A DNA stretch of 64,000 bases from Tubulanus polymorphus (Eukaryota > Nemertea > Palaeonemertea > Tubulaniformes > Tubulanidae): the NCBI RefSeq assembly GCF_964204645.1, contig NC_134031.1, positions 14,593,307 through 14,657,306 of the forward strand, given 5' to 3'. This document shows, in pieces, positions 35,701 to 55,900 of this stretch (position 1 is the stretch's first letter; each line of letters begins with the position of its first letter). The position numbers and the translations under genes are program-made. The notes under the pieces were generated by a model. The model was given only the letters and a program-made list of their open reading frames with translations. It did no database searches and was not told where the DNA came from.

Positions 35701-36475
35701 CCGCCAAAATCTTTTATCGTTATCTCTCTAGGGCTACTCTACTATAATCGACCGTTTTTATCATTAAACATACCTAATTATCATTAACACACCCAAACAT
35801 CTTCATTCAGCTTTCTATATAAACACTCATATTTCTGTGACCTTTTATTCATGTGACCTCTGAGCTCTAATCTTAATTATGTGACCTCAACCTCTAATTG
35901 GTATGACCTCTAATTGGTGTAACCTAAGCGGCGGATCCAGGGGGTGCACAGGGGGCACGTGCACCCCCCCTAATGTCCTCGCTAATTTTTTACGGACTGA
36001 CCTTTTCGTGAGACGGAAGACAAGCATGTGAAAAATCCCTGAAAATGCGTAAACTGATGTCGTCGTTTACAATAACCAGCGCTTTTTTATATCGTTCATG
36101 AAAGATGTGAAAATCAATATTTATATTGCGAGTACTCTGGTCATGCCCAGAACGCATCTAATCTTTTATGGGGGAGGACCCCTAGACCCCCTATTTGCAT
36201 TTGTACACCCCTCCATGGAATCCTGGATCCACCTCTGAACCTCTTATCTGTGAACTAATTCAAGCGACTGTGATCATGTTTACCTCATTGATTTCCTCGG
36301 CTTCGCTGATAATTTCACTTCCGTCGCCCTGTAAACTGTGACGACTAAAACTACCGGACAGGGATGGGTTGAAACTGCCCGCCGCTGCTGTCTGGCCTGC
36401 GGTTGAGGGAAACAGACCTCCGGAGGAAAGACCTGGATTCATATTTCCTAACGCAAACTTTTCTAACACTGACAT
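23572..36475 (-). CDS. TTC28-like protein: TPR repeats plus CHAT domain (13 exons)
   Basis: Exons (minus): 36475-36284, 35525-35316, 34945-34768, 33890-31457, 31170-30998, 29963-29745, 28239-27919 (alternative end 27889), 27161-27058, 26649-26424, 26321-26236, 25612-25455, 24182-24104 and 23838-23572. All phases join, giving about 1548 aa (human TTC28 is about 2480 aa, with more TPRs). Order: a Ser/Gly-rich N terminus; TPRs at about 66-190 and about ten more at 195-600; a CHAT region about 660-1210 with QLVIIPDGVLARCPFHAIT, AVVIGNPLIPD, AFIAAGAQCVLYFLWPL and HNWAAAILIG; then TTC28-type tail segments (LLKYVGFHFQPRR, LLLTTIGFQPIG). Both CHAT catalytic positions are replaced: Phe near 1065 where His is expected (HITTFG) and Ala near 1114 where Cys is expected (LSSAWS). 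Human TTC28 is reported at the mitotic midzone/midbody. The start codon is the first Met of exon 1; further upstream exons are possible. Confidence 0.88.
23910..24095 (+). repeat. G-rich minisatellite (GGGGAGGGGGCTGTG type)
   Basis: Two long direct copies of a block of about 75 bases: GGGCTGCAAGGAGAGACTGT, then GAGGAGAGGGCTGCGAGAAG, then GGCTGTGGGGAGGGG. It lies in the last intron of the TTC28-like gene, 9 bases from the donor of exon 12. Runs of GGGG make G-quadruplex formation on the plus strand plausible. Confidence 0.8.
24515..24610 (+). repeat. Short tandem repeat, about 15-bp unit (ACAATACTCAGAGAAT)
   Basis: Repeated ACAATACTCAGACAATAC and CATACAATACTCAGAGAAT units in an intron of the TTC28-like gene. 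Confidence 0.7.
25740..26215 (+). repeat. 22-bp minisatellite (GAACTGTGGAACTGGATACA)
   Basis: About 20 imperfect copies of CAGAACTGTGGAACTGG plus ATACA, GTCCA or ATCCA. It occupies the intron between exons 10 and 11 of the TTC28-like gene, ending about 20 bases from the donor of exon 10. A shorter array with a related core is at 58440-58525. Confidence 0.9.
28508..28656 (+). mobile_element. Hairpin MITE, cagttgcacagtcgtgactta family, single copy
   Basis: Left end CCTGGGCCTGATTTGCGCAG then TCATGACTTCAG; right end CTAAGCCGTGACTACCACCG then GCCCCTGGG. The internal ACTGGCATTTAAAGTTGTTAG is one copy of the unit amplified elsewhere. Confidence 0.7.
29100..29216. mobile_element. Hairpin MITE, TTTATAGACTGGTATTACC family, best copy
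   Basis: Left end CCTGGGCCCGGTTTTATAGA; right end CTATTAAAAACCGGGCCCTG followed by G. The internal arms ATTACCTTTAACTCAATTG and AATTAAGTTAGCTCCCAGG extend the pairing almost to the centre. Confidence 0.85.
29234..29689. mobile_element. Inverted-repeat element with GGACAATTGCCCCC termini, copy 2
   Basis: About 456 bp. The left end has three tandem GGACAATTGCC-type motifs followed by a 14-base poly-C run. The right end is GGGGGGCAATTGTCCGGGG, then ATTGTCCTGATACCG. It is flanked on both sides by GGAAAAC, a likely target-site duplication. Located in intron 6 of the TTC28-like gene, 56 bases from the donor of exon 6. Confidence 0.85.
29697..29740 (+). repeat. (AGT)n microsatellite
   Basis: About 13 AGT triplets immediately next to the exon 6 donor of the TTC28-like gene. 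Read through as coding it would give a Thr run, but the GTACAA donor at 29744-29739 and the phase of the next exon show it is intronic. Confidence 0.85.
30239..30535. mobile_element. piggyBac-like MITE with TTAA target duplication
   Basis: 297 bp including TTAA at both ends. Left end TTAACCCTTTCAGTGCGTC; right end GTCAGCACTGAAAGGGTTAA. A TTAA duplication plus CCCTTT ends is the piggyBac hallmark. The interior carries three related palindromes: ACACCGCTGTGCGGTGTG, ATACCGCACTGCGGTGTAT and ATACCGCGCCGCGGTGTAG. No coding capacity. Located in intron 5 of the TTC28-like gene. Confidence 0.88.
30745..30890 (+). mobile_element. Hairpin MITE, cagttgcacagtcgtgactta family, best single copy
   Basis: Left end CCAGGGCCCAGTTGCACAGT then TGTGACTTAAG; right end AAGTCGTGACTATGCAACTG then GCCCCAGG. 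The interior contains a single CTTAAGTTGTTAGATCAAG segment. This is the unexpanded form of the arrays at 5055-5400, 18413-19118 and 62140-62610. Confidence 0.85.
34438..34767 (+). mobile_element. tRNA-derived SINE with (ATT)n tail
   Basis: The tRNA-related head begins GGAGCGGTGTGGCCGAGCGG, which includes an A box, and has a perfect B box in GTGGGTTCGAACCCC. The body follows with GTGTCCTCGGGCAAGACACTT, then AAATGGGTACCTGGC and TTTAGCGCTATATAAGACA, and ends in about nine ATT triplets. The body resembles the conserved-domain SINEs known across invertebrate animals. Inserted antisense in intron 3 of the TTC28-like gene, with its tail touching the exon 3 donor. Confidence 0.88.
35158..35290 (+). 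repeat. A-rich tract and (AAT)n-type microsatellite
   Basis: A run of A and GAA triplets followed by ATAATAATGCTAATAATAAT-type repeats. The left part (from about 35095, ACCTGAACAGAGCCTTAAAG) may be the 3' end of a retroelement with this as its tail. Located in intron 2 of the TTC28-like gene. Confidence 0.7.
35930..36235. mobile_element. MITE-like element with GGATCCA ends
   Basis: Left end GGCGGATCCAGGGGGTGCAC; right end CCCCTCCATGGAATCCTGGA then TCCACCTC. It shares the GTGCACCCCCC block and layout of 16480-16735. Located in intron 1 of the TTC28-like gene. Confidence 0.6.
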
Positions 36476-37744
36476 CCTACAAATAGCCTACATAATGTAT
36501 ACAATACAGTACTCGTCGTAATAAATATTGATTGAATTTGATTGATTTGGTCGTAAACGAACCTATATTTTTCGTTGATTAACCATTCATTAAAATCATT
36601 AATTATTCAGGTTATTCTTTTAGAAGTGTTTGGTCAGTTATTCCAGTAAAATCCACTTGTCATATTGTTTTTAAGCGACAAAAAAGAGTGTAAAGTCTTT
36701 TTTTAATAGTCAATAAGTTGACATTAGCAACCCTGACCAGGTGGCAGCACCAGCTGATCAGCCCTCGCTTGCCACAGCTAATTCTTGCTAAAAAAAACGG
36801 GTATTGTGGACGGGCTGATGGTGCGGGAGTGATTGGTCACATCACGTCTTATTGCAAGGTAAATATCAGCGGTTAAATGAATGTTTCACGTGTTTTTGGT
36901 TGTTCAATTTTAAATCTATAAGTCTATTTATTCTTATCTTTTTGGGATATTTCGCTTAATTTTGGGTGTGCAGAGTCCGAAATTCGATTTTCTATTTCCC
37001 TTAATAGCAAATTCAGGCCCGTGCCGAGCTTTTACGGGGGGCGTTTCTATTTCATGAAAAAGGGCATTATTTCATCATGAAAAGGGCACTTTCTAATCGA
37101 CGAAAGACAGATCTGAAATATGAAGTTCCCCGTATACCTGACTAAATCATTTAAGAATGGATTATTTTTCATTTTCCTAAAAACCATGAAAATTGTATCT
37201 GAATTTCTAAAGGTCTTGACCCAAAACTGACTTTGAAGGGCACTTATTGAAAACTTTGGGTGGAATTTGATCGCTATCCGCGAACCCCACGGGCCTGAAA
37301 TTATCCATTTGAATATGAGTTTCATCAAAAAGCCTGACAACTGTCTCTACAGAGAGTCCAAGATATCTTCTGATTTTTGATAAATAGATTTGTAAGTTTA
37401 AGTATAGGCTCGACATAGTGTTAACGAGATTAGTTACAGTTGATTAATCGTAATTAATTATCGTGTCACTCATTAATTTATTTGCAATAACCCTGCTCAC
37501 TCAGTTCTCTCTAATCAGTCAGTGTCAGTCTGCCTATAAATACTGTTGTTTTGCCATTGATACTCATTCACCTGATGAAGCTACTATGAATTAGCGAAAG
37601 CTCGTGCGTCAAATAAACTAGTTAACCTCTATAATAGTACTACTCGTCTCGTTATCTATTCTAAACCCGGTTCAACACGGCTACGAATCTGCACTTTATA
37701 GTGGCACTTCTCTCCCCACGGCTATTCTACTATTATGAGTTGTA
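36476..37744. other. Region between the TTC28-like 5' end and GPCR 1
   Basis: Holds the 5' UTR and promoter of the TTC28-like gene (minus strand, upstream of 36475) and the 3' flank of the GPCR. No exon recognised. A retroelement-like motif lies at 37535-37640. Confidence 0.5.
37535..37640 (+). mobile_element. Hammerhead-like motif, possible Penelope-type element fragment
   Basis: TATAAATACTGTTG precedes CTGATGA (37572-37578), a GCTA/TAGC stem, GAAA (37596-37599) and a GTC (37608-37610), followed by AAATAAACTAGTTAA. The order CTGATGA - stem II - GAAA - GTC is that of a minimal hammerhead ribozyme, as carried by Penelope-like retroelements. One extra A before stem II and a poor stem III make it degenerate. 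Confidence 0.35.
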
Positions 37745-38782
37745 TCAAGGTTGTATCGATTTGCTGTTCCTTCCATCAGCCGTTATTCTACAAGTGAGTT
37801 TCTTCAACGTCTGATAAAACTGTTTATTCACGGTACAGTAGAGAATGAAATTAACGCAAGAATCTAAATCGCTGGTTATGTAGGCGATATCCATAGCCAA
37901 CTCCCAGATTTTCGCGTTGGGCAGAGCGTACGAACGTACTTTCGAAAACGTTTCGGGCATTTCTAACAACAAGAACGTGATACTCATCGATATAACCATC
38001 CGCGTAGCGCGGGAGTCGGCCTTCAGCGACTGATGCCCTCCGGTGCTGCCCCCTAGCTGTTTACGTTGTCGAAATTTCACGTACAACGCAAAGATTAACG
38101 CCGTATTTACAACAAGGATGATGGCGCTCGGAACGATCAACCTTAAAACAGGGTCTAACAATTTGTTACATAAGAAATAAACATCCGGGTATCTGGATAC
38201 GATACGATACTGCGGCCCGTGGCACGGGTCGTTGTAATCGACTATTCTAACGGTCAGCGGGAAGTAAAGAGACCAAGCGAAGAACAGTAGCGTCGCTGTC
38301 GCGATGATTCGATTCATGCGTGTTTTCGTCCACCATCGACTCGCTTTTAAAGGGTATAAAATGGTCAGCAGTCGCTCCAACTGGATGAGAACGGTTAACC
38401 AATTACGCTCGTACATAAACCCAAACCGCAAAACGCGAGCACCATAAGCGTACATTCGGGGGTACACGAAAAACGGCGGTATGAAAACTTGATTTCCGTA
38501 ATTGATATAGAATATGAGATATCTGAGCGTGTCCGCGATAAAGTGGCTGAACAGGAGACTGATGTCGGCAAACGCGAGGCATTTTAGCAAATGTATGGAC
38601 GGGTGGGTCGACTTCAAGTGGGTAAAAATAGCGATTATCAACGAATTCATGATCCATCCCGCGATTAGTATAGGAGTCAGAGCGAATATATTGATGTAGA
38701 ATCTACCGGACCATTCCCCGTATCGCCAAGCGCACGCCTCTTCACGGGTTCCGTTTACGAATTCAGGCATCCTGGAACTCAC
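37745..38782 (-). CDS. Class A (rhodopsin-like) GPCR 1, intronless, orphan
   Basis: 345 aa in one exon. Seven hydrophobic segments are clear: TM1 has GWIMNSLII (conserved Asn), TM2 LAFAD (conserved Asp), TM3 NWLTVLIQLERLLTILYP, TM4 LLFFAWSLYFPL, TM5 with the conserved Pro in IVPSAIILVVN, TM6 ITFLLLEMPETF and TM7 DLDSCVNFILY. The DRY motif is ERL, the CWxP motif is missing, and NPxxY is NFILY. No Cys is seen at the start of TM3, but there is one Cys just before TM1 (EEACAW) and one in the second extracellular loop (DPCHG). An N-glycosylation site (NGT) is near residue 10. It is clearly related to GPCR 2 at 60448-61551. Ligand unknown; a peptide ligand would fit this divergent group. Confidence 0.9.
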   Translation of the reverse strand: MSSRMPEFVNGTREEACAWRYGEWSGRFYINIFALTPILIAGWIMNSLIIAIFTHLKSTHPSIHLLKCLAFADISLLFSHFIADTLRYLIFYINYGNQVFIPPFFVYPRMYAYGARVLRFGFMYERNWLTVLIQLERLLTILYPLKASRWWTKTRMNRIIATATLLFFAWSLYFPLTVRIVDYNDPCHGPQYRIVSRYPDVYFLCNKLLDPVLRLIVPSAIILVVNTALIFALYVKFRQRKQLGGSTGGHQSLKADSRATRMVISMSITFLLLEMPETFSKVRSYALPNAKIWELAMDIAYITSDLDSCVNFILYCTVNKQFYQTLKKLTCRITADGRNSKSIQP

Positions 38783-38799
38783 TCAGTAACCCGCTCCTA

Positions 38800-39075
38800 C
38801 TTAGTTACAGCTTCTGGAACTCAGTACTCGCGCCTGGAACTCAGTACCCGCTCCTACTTTTAGTTCCAGCATCTGGAACTCAGTAACCCGCTCCTACTTA
38901 GTTACAGCCCCTGGAACTCAGTACTCGCGCCTGGAATTAACTACCCGCTCCTGGAACTCAGTACCCGCTCCTGTAACTCAGTTACCCGCTCCTGGAACTC
39001 AGTAACCGCTACTACTTTTAGTTCCAGCTCCTGGAACTCAGTACCCGCTCCTGTAACTCAGAACCCGCTCCTGCA
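38800..39075. repeat. Minisatellite upstream of GPCR 1 (CTGGAACTCAGTACCCGCTC)
   Basis: About 11 imperfect copies of CTGGAACTCAGTACCCGCTC plus CT, some extended with CTACTTTTAGTTCCAG. It starts less than 20 bases upstream of the GPCR 1 start codon, so it occupies the 5' UTR/proximal promoter. Confidence 0.85.
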
Positions 39076-39884
39076 ATCGCACACACGTGACAACATCAGT
39101 TACGTTTTACACACATTAAACACGAACAGGACCAGTCATCGTCTGCGCACTGCATTCTATTCATTCTCTCAGTTTAAACACCTACGACATCCGTTTATCC
39201 CATTCTCATTTTCACATAACACGAACAACGCAGAAACAATGTTTATTATTCAGGCTTCTTTAACGTTCGAACCGTAGACGCTCAAAGAAAAGCGCGGTTT
39301 AATCGAAAACTCGAATGTCGTTTGAACGATTTCGATCATTGAAAATCATAAACTTTCGAAAACAGTGTTGCTCACAACTCAATCGATGGACGATCATCAA
39401 TCCGTCTACACAACACGAGAACGACTCGCGGGTTAATTATAGTTATAGTTTATAAACCGCTGCTTGAAGATTATCATTGATCGAAAACGCGCAGTTAGTT
39501 GTAAAAATGATTCACGACGAGTAAAATACCGAGATCGCGTCTATGATTATCGATTCTAGAATCGATATGAAATAGCTCTTTTTCGCGCGAGGTAACTTAA
39601 CATTACTGGGCGCACAAACGAGTCCATATAGAAATATATATTCATATCCTCTCTCGGGTTTCTATTGCGATATGGCGGTTTTAAAACTGTCGCATGCTCA
39701 TCGTAGGAAAATAATGAAGTTATCCCACATTCGACGATATCTTAGGAAAAAGACAGATTTGAGATCTAAACTTCGTCGTTAGAGGAAGAAACAGTAATGA
39801 AGATAGTACTAAGATAAATCTCGAAAATGTCGGTTTGAATAAACTTTGAAATATTATCAATGATGGAATAACTTCGATATTTTG

Positions 39885-40040
39885 TGGTCATTCCAGTTTA
39901 GGTGCTTGTCAATCGTTAAGCCTAAAGATTTAAAACTACTCGCGATTTCAATGTCTTTGTCAATAAAACTCAAGTTCAGTTCATTAATGTTTATTTTGGA
40001 ACCTTTTGGTTTGGTACTAACTGTTACATGAATGTTACTG
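39885..40040 (-). mobile_element. LINE reverse-transcriptase C-terminal fragment
   Basis: On the minus strand an uninterrupted frame reads KPKGSKININELNLSF, then IASSFKSLGLTIDKHLNWND. The FKSLGLTIDKHLNWNDH block is typical of the region after the RT catalytic domain in CR1/Jockey-clade LINEs. It is a short dead fragment ended by a stop. Confidence 0.75.
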
Positions 40041-40361
40041 TGGAGATTGGATTCAGCTAAATCTCGACATTGTCAGATAAATTAACTTTGAAATATCACC
40101 GAAATTGTGGGATAGTTCATTATCTTGTTAAATATCTTCTTTAAAATACGTTTCCAATTTGTTCTTGGTTTCTCTGATTACAGAAAAATATGCAATATCT
40201 TGACAAACCGTGCAGAATCCATCTTCATTTGCTACCAATATATAAAGACCCTTCGACTGCCACAGTTGCTTAAAAGACTAATCCTCCAAATACCGCATTT
40301 ATCACTGTGATATGATTTTATTTACAAATATCGAAAACACACGTAATAATACTGATACTTA

Positions 40362-40942
40362 TGGTGGCTGATAAGGGCCATAGCGTAAAATTCCTGGTAT
40401 GTAAATGAGGGCGCCAGAACGCCAGATCGCCAAAACGAAAAAAACGTCCAATTTTCTCTGAAAGTTCGTTTTGGCGCGCCCAAACAAAGAAAATTCATTT
40501 TGGCGCCCCCGCCAAAACAACGAAAAACGTCGAAATTTCTCTAAAAGTTCGTTTTGGCGCGGTTATTTCCGTTTTGGCGCCCCCGCCAAAACAAGCATTC
40601 AACCACAGTAAAATTATTTTTCAATTTGGAATTTTTCATACGGAATATTCTCCGTTTCGCGCCAAAACGAAGTTTTAGAGAAATTTCGACGTTTTTCGTT
40701 GTTTTGGTGGGGGCGCCAAAACGGAATTTTCTTTGTTTTGGCGCGCCAAAACGAACTTTCAGAGAAATTTCGACGTTTTTCGTTGTTTTGGCGGGGGCGC
40801 CAAAACAGAATTTTCTTTGTTTTGGCGCACCAAAACGAACTTACAGAGAAAATTGGACGTTTTTTTTTCGTTTTGGCGTTCTGGCGTTCTGGCCCTCATT
40901 TACATACCAGGAATTTTACGCTATGGCCCTTATCAGCCACCA
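40362..40942. mobile_element. 581-bp fold-back element with internal TTTTGGCGCGCC repeats
   Basis: The two halves are inverted copies over roughly 200 bp or more. The outer ends are TGGTGGCTGATAAGGGCCAT and ATGGCCCTTATCAGCCACCA, exact reverse complements. Each arm carries repeats of TTTTGGCGGGGGCGCCAAAA and CGTTTTGGCGCGCC alternating with AGAGAAATTTCGACGTTTTT. A TA dinucleotide flanks both ends, as expected for a TA target duplication. The open frames across it (Phe/Arg/Ala-rich) are repeat artefacts. Confidence 0.9.
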
Positions 40943-41112
40943 TAGATACTGGAATATAACAGATATGATACATTGTCGATAGTTATTGTTGATGAGCCGG
41001 TCTCGGGTCTGGACCGCATCTACAGTAGAACCAGTTTCTGGGCAAGTCGTATCGAAGAGTTCGCAACTTTCTGACGATCGAAGTTTTCAAATTCACCTGG
41101 GATTTTAAAAAA

Positions 41113-51928
<10,816 letters not shown>

Positions 51929-52946
51929 TGTGAGAATGAGAGTGTCGGGGATTTTCCTGTGACACCTGAACACTGAGCACAGTTACGCGACACCTGCACA
52001 CCGTGACACCCGTGACGCTATGAGCGCATTACCTGAATCATACAGCAGCCACCGAGTGAAAACCGAGAACCGCGGAACTAGGGATGCAGTTCCGTTTGTC
52101 CCTATATCGATTTCATGTCCACCTGTAGCCGGGATATTTTACAGAATGCGTTTAAATATTATATTCATATCGAGTCGCGGCGACTGGTGACGTGGATTAT
52201 TGATAAACGTGCACCGTTTAACAACGATAGATGAAAAACTTACTGCGTGAAATAGAATATTCTAATATAGTCTGAAAATATTTACAATTCTGACAGCTTG
52301 GATGTTTGTGGACCTGTCATTGGATGTGAGGGGGCGGGGGTCGGTTTAAATTGGGGACAGTATTAGAAAAACATAATGATTGATCGGATGAATTTTTACC
52401 GATCTAAAAAGATGGCATTAGCTTTCGCCACGCGAATAAGTCTAATAAAATTGATCCGGGTAATTTTCCGATCGGCAGTTATAAAACAACATGGGTCGAT
52501 TCTCGGATTGTTTGTTTAATATTTCAACCAGTTTTTGAATACCCGGTACGCGGGTCAGTATGCCGAAAGAGTGTTTACATCTTACCACGGTAAATCTCAA
52601 TTATAACCACATCGTTTGAAAAGTACTCTCAAAGGGTCTCTTGCAAAGATATCGTTAAAAGATTGATTTCAGATGTAGTTTTAGTAGGTTATTACGAAGA
52701 AGGCGTTTCAAAATAAAACTCATTAAAAAATCATTTAGTTTTAAATGTTTAATGTGTGCATTCCGGTGAAATGAGATGTAAATGATATTCGAATGCTTCT
52801 ATTTGAACAGCGGGTATTTTCAGTTTGTTTTCGGGCTCGTTCTATAGACCTGACGTGAATAGTAAACTAAAAGATGATTGTTTTAAAAGGTATAAAAACT
52901 TGTTGTCATCCTTGCACGGGCTGACAGTAAACTGGTGTTATCAGAC
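51929..52946. promoter_or_regulatory. Head-to-head promoter region of the glutamate receptor and carbonic anhydrase genes
   Basis: About 1.0 kb between two divergent start codons. It must carry both 5' UTRs and promoters unless there are upstream non-coding exons. TATAAAAAC at about 52892 lies 55 bases upstream of the carbonic anhydrase ATG and is a plausible TATA box for it. No coding exon or clear repeat seen. Confidence 0.45.
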
Positions 52947-55900
52947 ATGTTCTCGTCTCTGTGTTTGGTGATTTTTTGCGTCTCCGGGGTCCTCAGTAAG
53001 TCAAATATTATGAATTTTATCTCATCCGAATTGAAAAAAAAGACTTATTTAATATACAAATACTACAATATAGTCGAACTCGTGGTTTAGTTATGGTTGT
53101 TATGGTGATCATTGTGTCGCAACTGTGTATCCAAATGACGACTTACACTTGGTAAATTGAATTGGAAATACAGAGATTCCCACATACTGATATAAGGAGA
53201 AAGATGAAATCCGGAACGTTTCATTAAAGCTAATCTATTAATCTATTGATTCGCCGTTTCGACTCTAGTAGTCATCTTCAGAAATGCGTCGAACCAATAG
53301 ATTATTAGCTTAAAGAAAAATTTTCGGATTCCATCTCTCTTGTTACGTCAATGTGGGATTCTCTCTCTATATAAAGTCACAACACAGGGACTCATAGTTA
53401 TTCATCAATGATTATTAATTGGATATCAGGACTCTTTAGTTAAGAAAGGGTCGACTTAAGTAATGTGATTTCTAAGCAATCTGAATTAACATTGATAAAA
53501 TGCGTATATCGTTCATATATTGCTTGCCTTTTACAGAAGGAATATGTTTTTAATCTGTGAAATTTTCAGAATTCTCACAAATTTGTTGATGAATATTTTC
53601 GATACGAATAAAATGGGTTCATATTAAGTAAGATTTTTGTGATTTGATTCCAGGGAAAGACAATTGATAATTCTCATAATTCATATCTTTTCAGGCGCCG
53701 GGCTTCATTTCAAATATGACCGAAGTAAGTAATAGCGATCTTAGCAGTATTCCGTATAACTACTGACATTCGTTACATATCTGGCGCTGCAGCTCACACA
53801 GTTTTGAATTAAACAATTTTAAACGAACTGATTTTTAGCTCGCAGATAACCCAGGAACTTTGGAACTGGCTGCTGACTTATTTCTATTTCGATATCCACT
53901 TTTTCTATTCATAACATCTAGGGTCCAGTCCATGTGTATGGTCATGTGTTAGATACGTATAAGAACAATCTTAGTTCTAGCTAATCTAAAAATTTAGACT
54001 TGTTCATGAAACTGAACCCAGTTGCTGCGCAGTCGCGGAAGTGATCTCAAACCTCGAACTTTGGGACTGGGCTTATATTGTTTGAGCTTATAGTTTAAAT
54101 TAATTTTTGCTCGATTGAAAACAAAAACTTGAGTTATTACTATCATTATTTACAATATTTGGTGCCTATTGAATTAACTATTCCTCTAAGGCACTTTAAT
54201 AAAACATTGATACATACTAGAAGTGTGGCTAACCATTAGCTTGAATAAACTGGTTAGTTTGGAGAGATGAACCTTTTTTTGTAAAACCGGACCCTGGACG
54301 CTGAAATCATTAAATAATTCCAATTTCTAATTCTATTTCTGGTTGTTTTATTTCTTGTCGTAAAGAGCCCTGGTTGATGGGAGCGTGTAAGTCTACGGTG
54401 CGCCAGTCGCCTATAGTCCTGAGCGCTCAGGAGGAACAGTGTGACGCTAGGCTGGAGGAAAATGTGAACCTCGTTGGAGTGAAAGAAGAGTTGTTCGTGT
54501 CAATGATGAACACCGGACACTCGCGTGAGTCGCCGCGATAATCAAAATGATAGTTTTACCGAAGTCATTAAGTTATTAGTAACTATACATGATTTTACTG
54601 AATCGCTGAAGTTATTGAGTAACTGATCATAATTCTACTTAAGTCATTAGTAATCAACCATAATTTTACTGAATCGTTGAAGTCATCGGGAATGACAAAG
54701 TCATCATTAGAACGTAACTAATTATAATAATACTGAATCGTTGAAGTTATTGAGGAGAATAGAAGGCCGTCATTATATTAATCATAATTTTCCTGAATCG
54801 TTGAAGTCATTGAGAACGACTAAGTCATAATTTAGTAACTTAACAAAATGTTATTGAATCGTTGAAGTCATTGAGAATGACAAAGTCGTCATTTGTAACT
54901 AATTACAATTTCGCTGAAATTGTGACCAGTTTCGAACGATTTATAGAATTAAGTCTGTGAATGAAAGTTTCTCGATTCCTGTGAAAAGTTAAGTATATAT
55001 TATTTTGTTTTATAGTCCAAGCCGTGCCGACTGTAGGGGACGAAATGCGAGTTGTTGAAATATTTGTGGGCGAGAAAAAATACGTTTTGAAACAATTCCA
55101 TTTCCATTGGAGCGGAGAGGACCAACACCAAGGATCTGAGCATAAACTGGATGGGAATTTTGGAGATGCTGAGGTAAGTATAACCAGTCCCGTCCCCCTT
55201 CTCTCTCTAATAATCAGGGGCCGGTATTACAGACCGGTATAACCTTTAACCCGTGGGCTACCTTAATTCATTTTCAATTAAGTTAGCCCCCGGGTTAAAG
55301 GTAATGCCGGTCTATAAAATTTTCACAATCTTGAGCAAAGATATTGTGGTTCCTTCACTAATATATTTCAAGGCTCCAAATTTCAAATTTGAATTTTTCT
55401 AACCCGTCTAAAAGCATTCACAGAAATCAGAGTTTAAAACTTCTGGGCAGTTTTAGACACTGGTATTACTTTTGACCCGGGGCTAACTCCCTGAAAAGGA
55501 GTTAGCCCCAGGGTTAAAATTGGTAACATCTATAAAGCCGGGCCCTGTATATCTTATCTCTTAGACTTGCGCATTCTATAATCATTATTCTAGATGCATT
55601 TTGTATTTGACCAAGACAAGCCGACCGAAGGGGTCAGAGATACACTGGCAGTTCTGGGAGTTATTATCAAAGCGGACAGTGAAACGGTAAGTCCTATTAG
55701 GACTAGTTGATCTGTAACTGATAAATTGTTTCCTTGTGGCGAATCAGTTGCAACCACAATATTCAGTAATTGTTGAAATCTTATCCTGGCAAAAAAAACG
55801 ATTTTCAAATCTATCAAAACTCTGGAACCAGTCGTTACTTAGAGTCCATAGGTCTTAATTCCTAATCCATATTCCATTGGCTTTAGAAATACGAGGACTA

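Larger units (their letters stand above)
38783..41112. other. Region between GPCR 1 and the 3' end of the glutamate receptor
   Basis: No gene. Contains a minisatellite at 38800-39075, a LINE fragment at 39885-40040 and the large fold-back element at 40362-40942. The rest (39080-39880) is unique-looking, with several GATTCTAGAATCGAT-type short palindromes, and includes the GPCR 1 promoter. Confidence 0.6.

Noticed and set aside
40554-40982. 142-residue open frame with repeated FxxFGAPKRxF blocks
   Set aside because: Lies wholly in the fold-back element and mirrors its DNA repeats; the other two frames are equally open.
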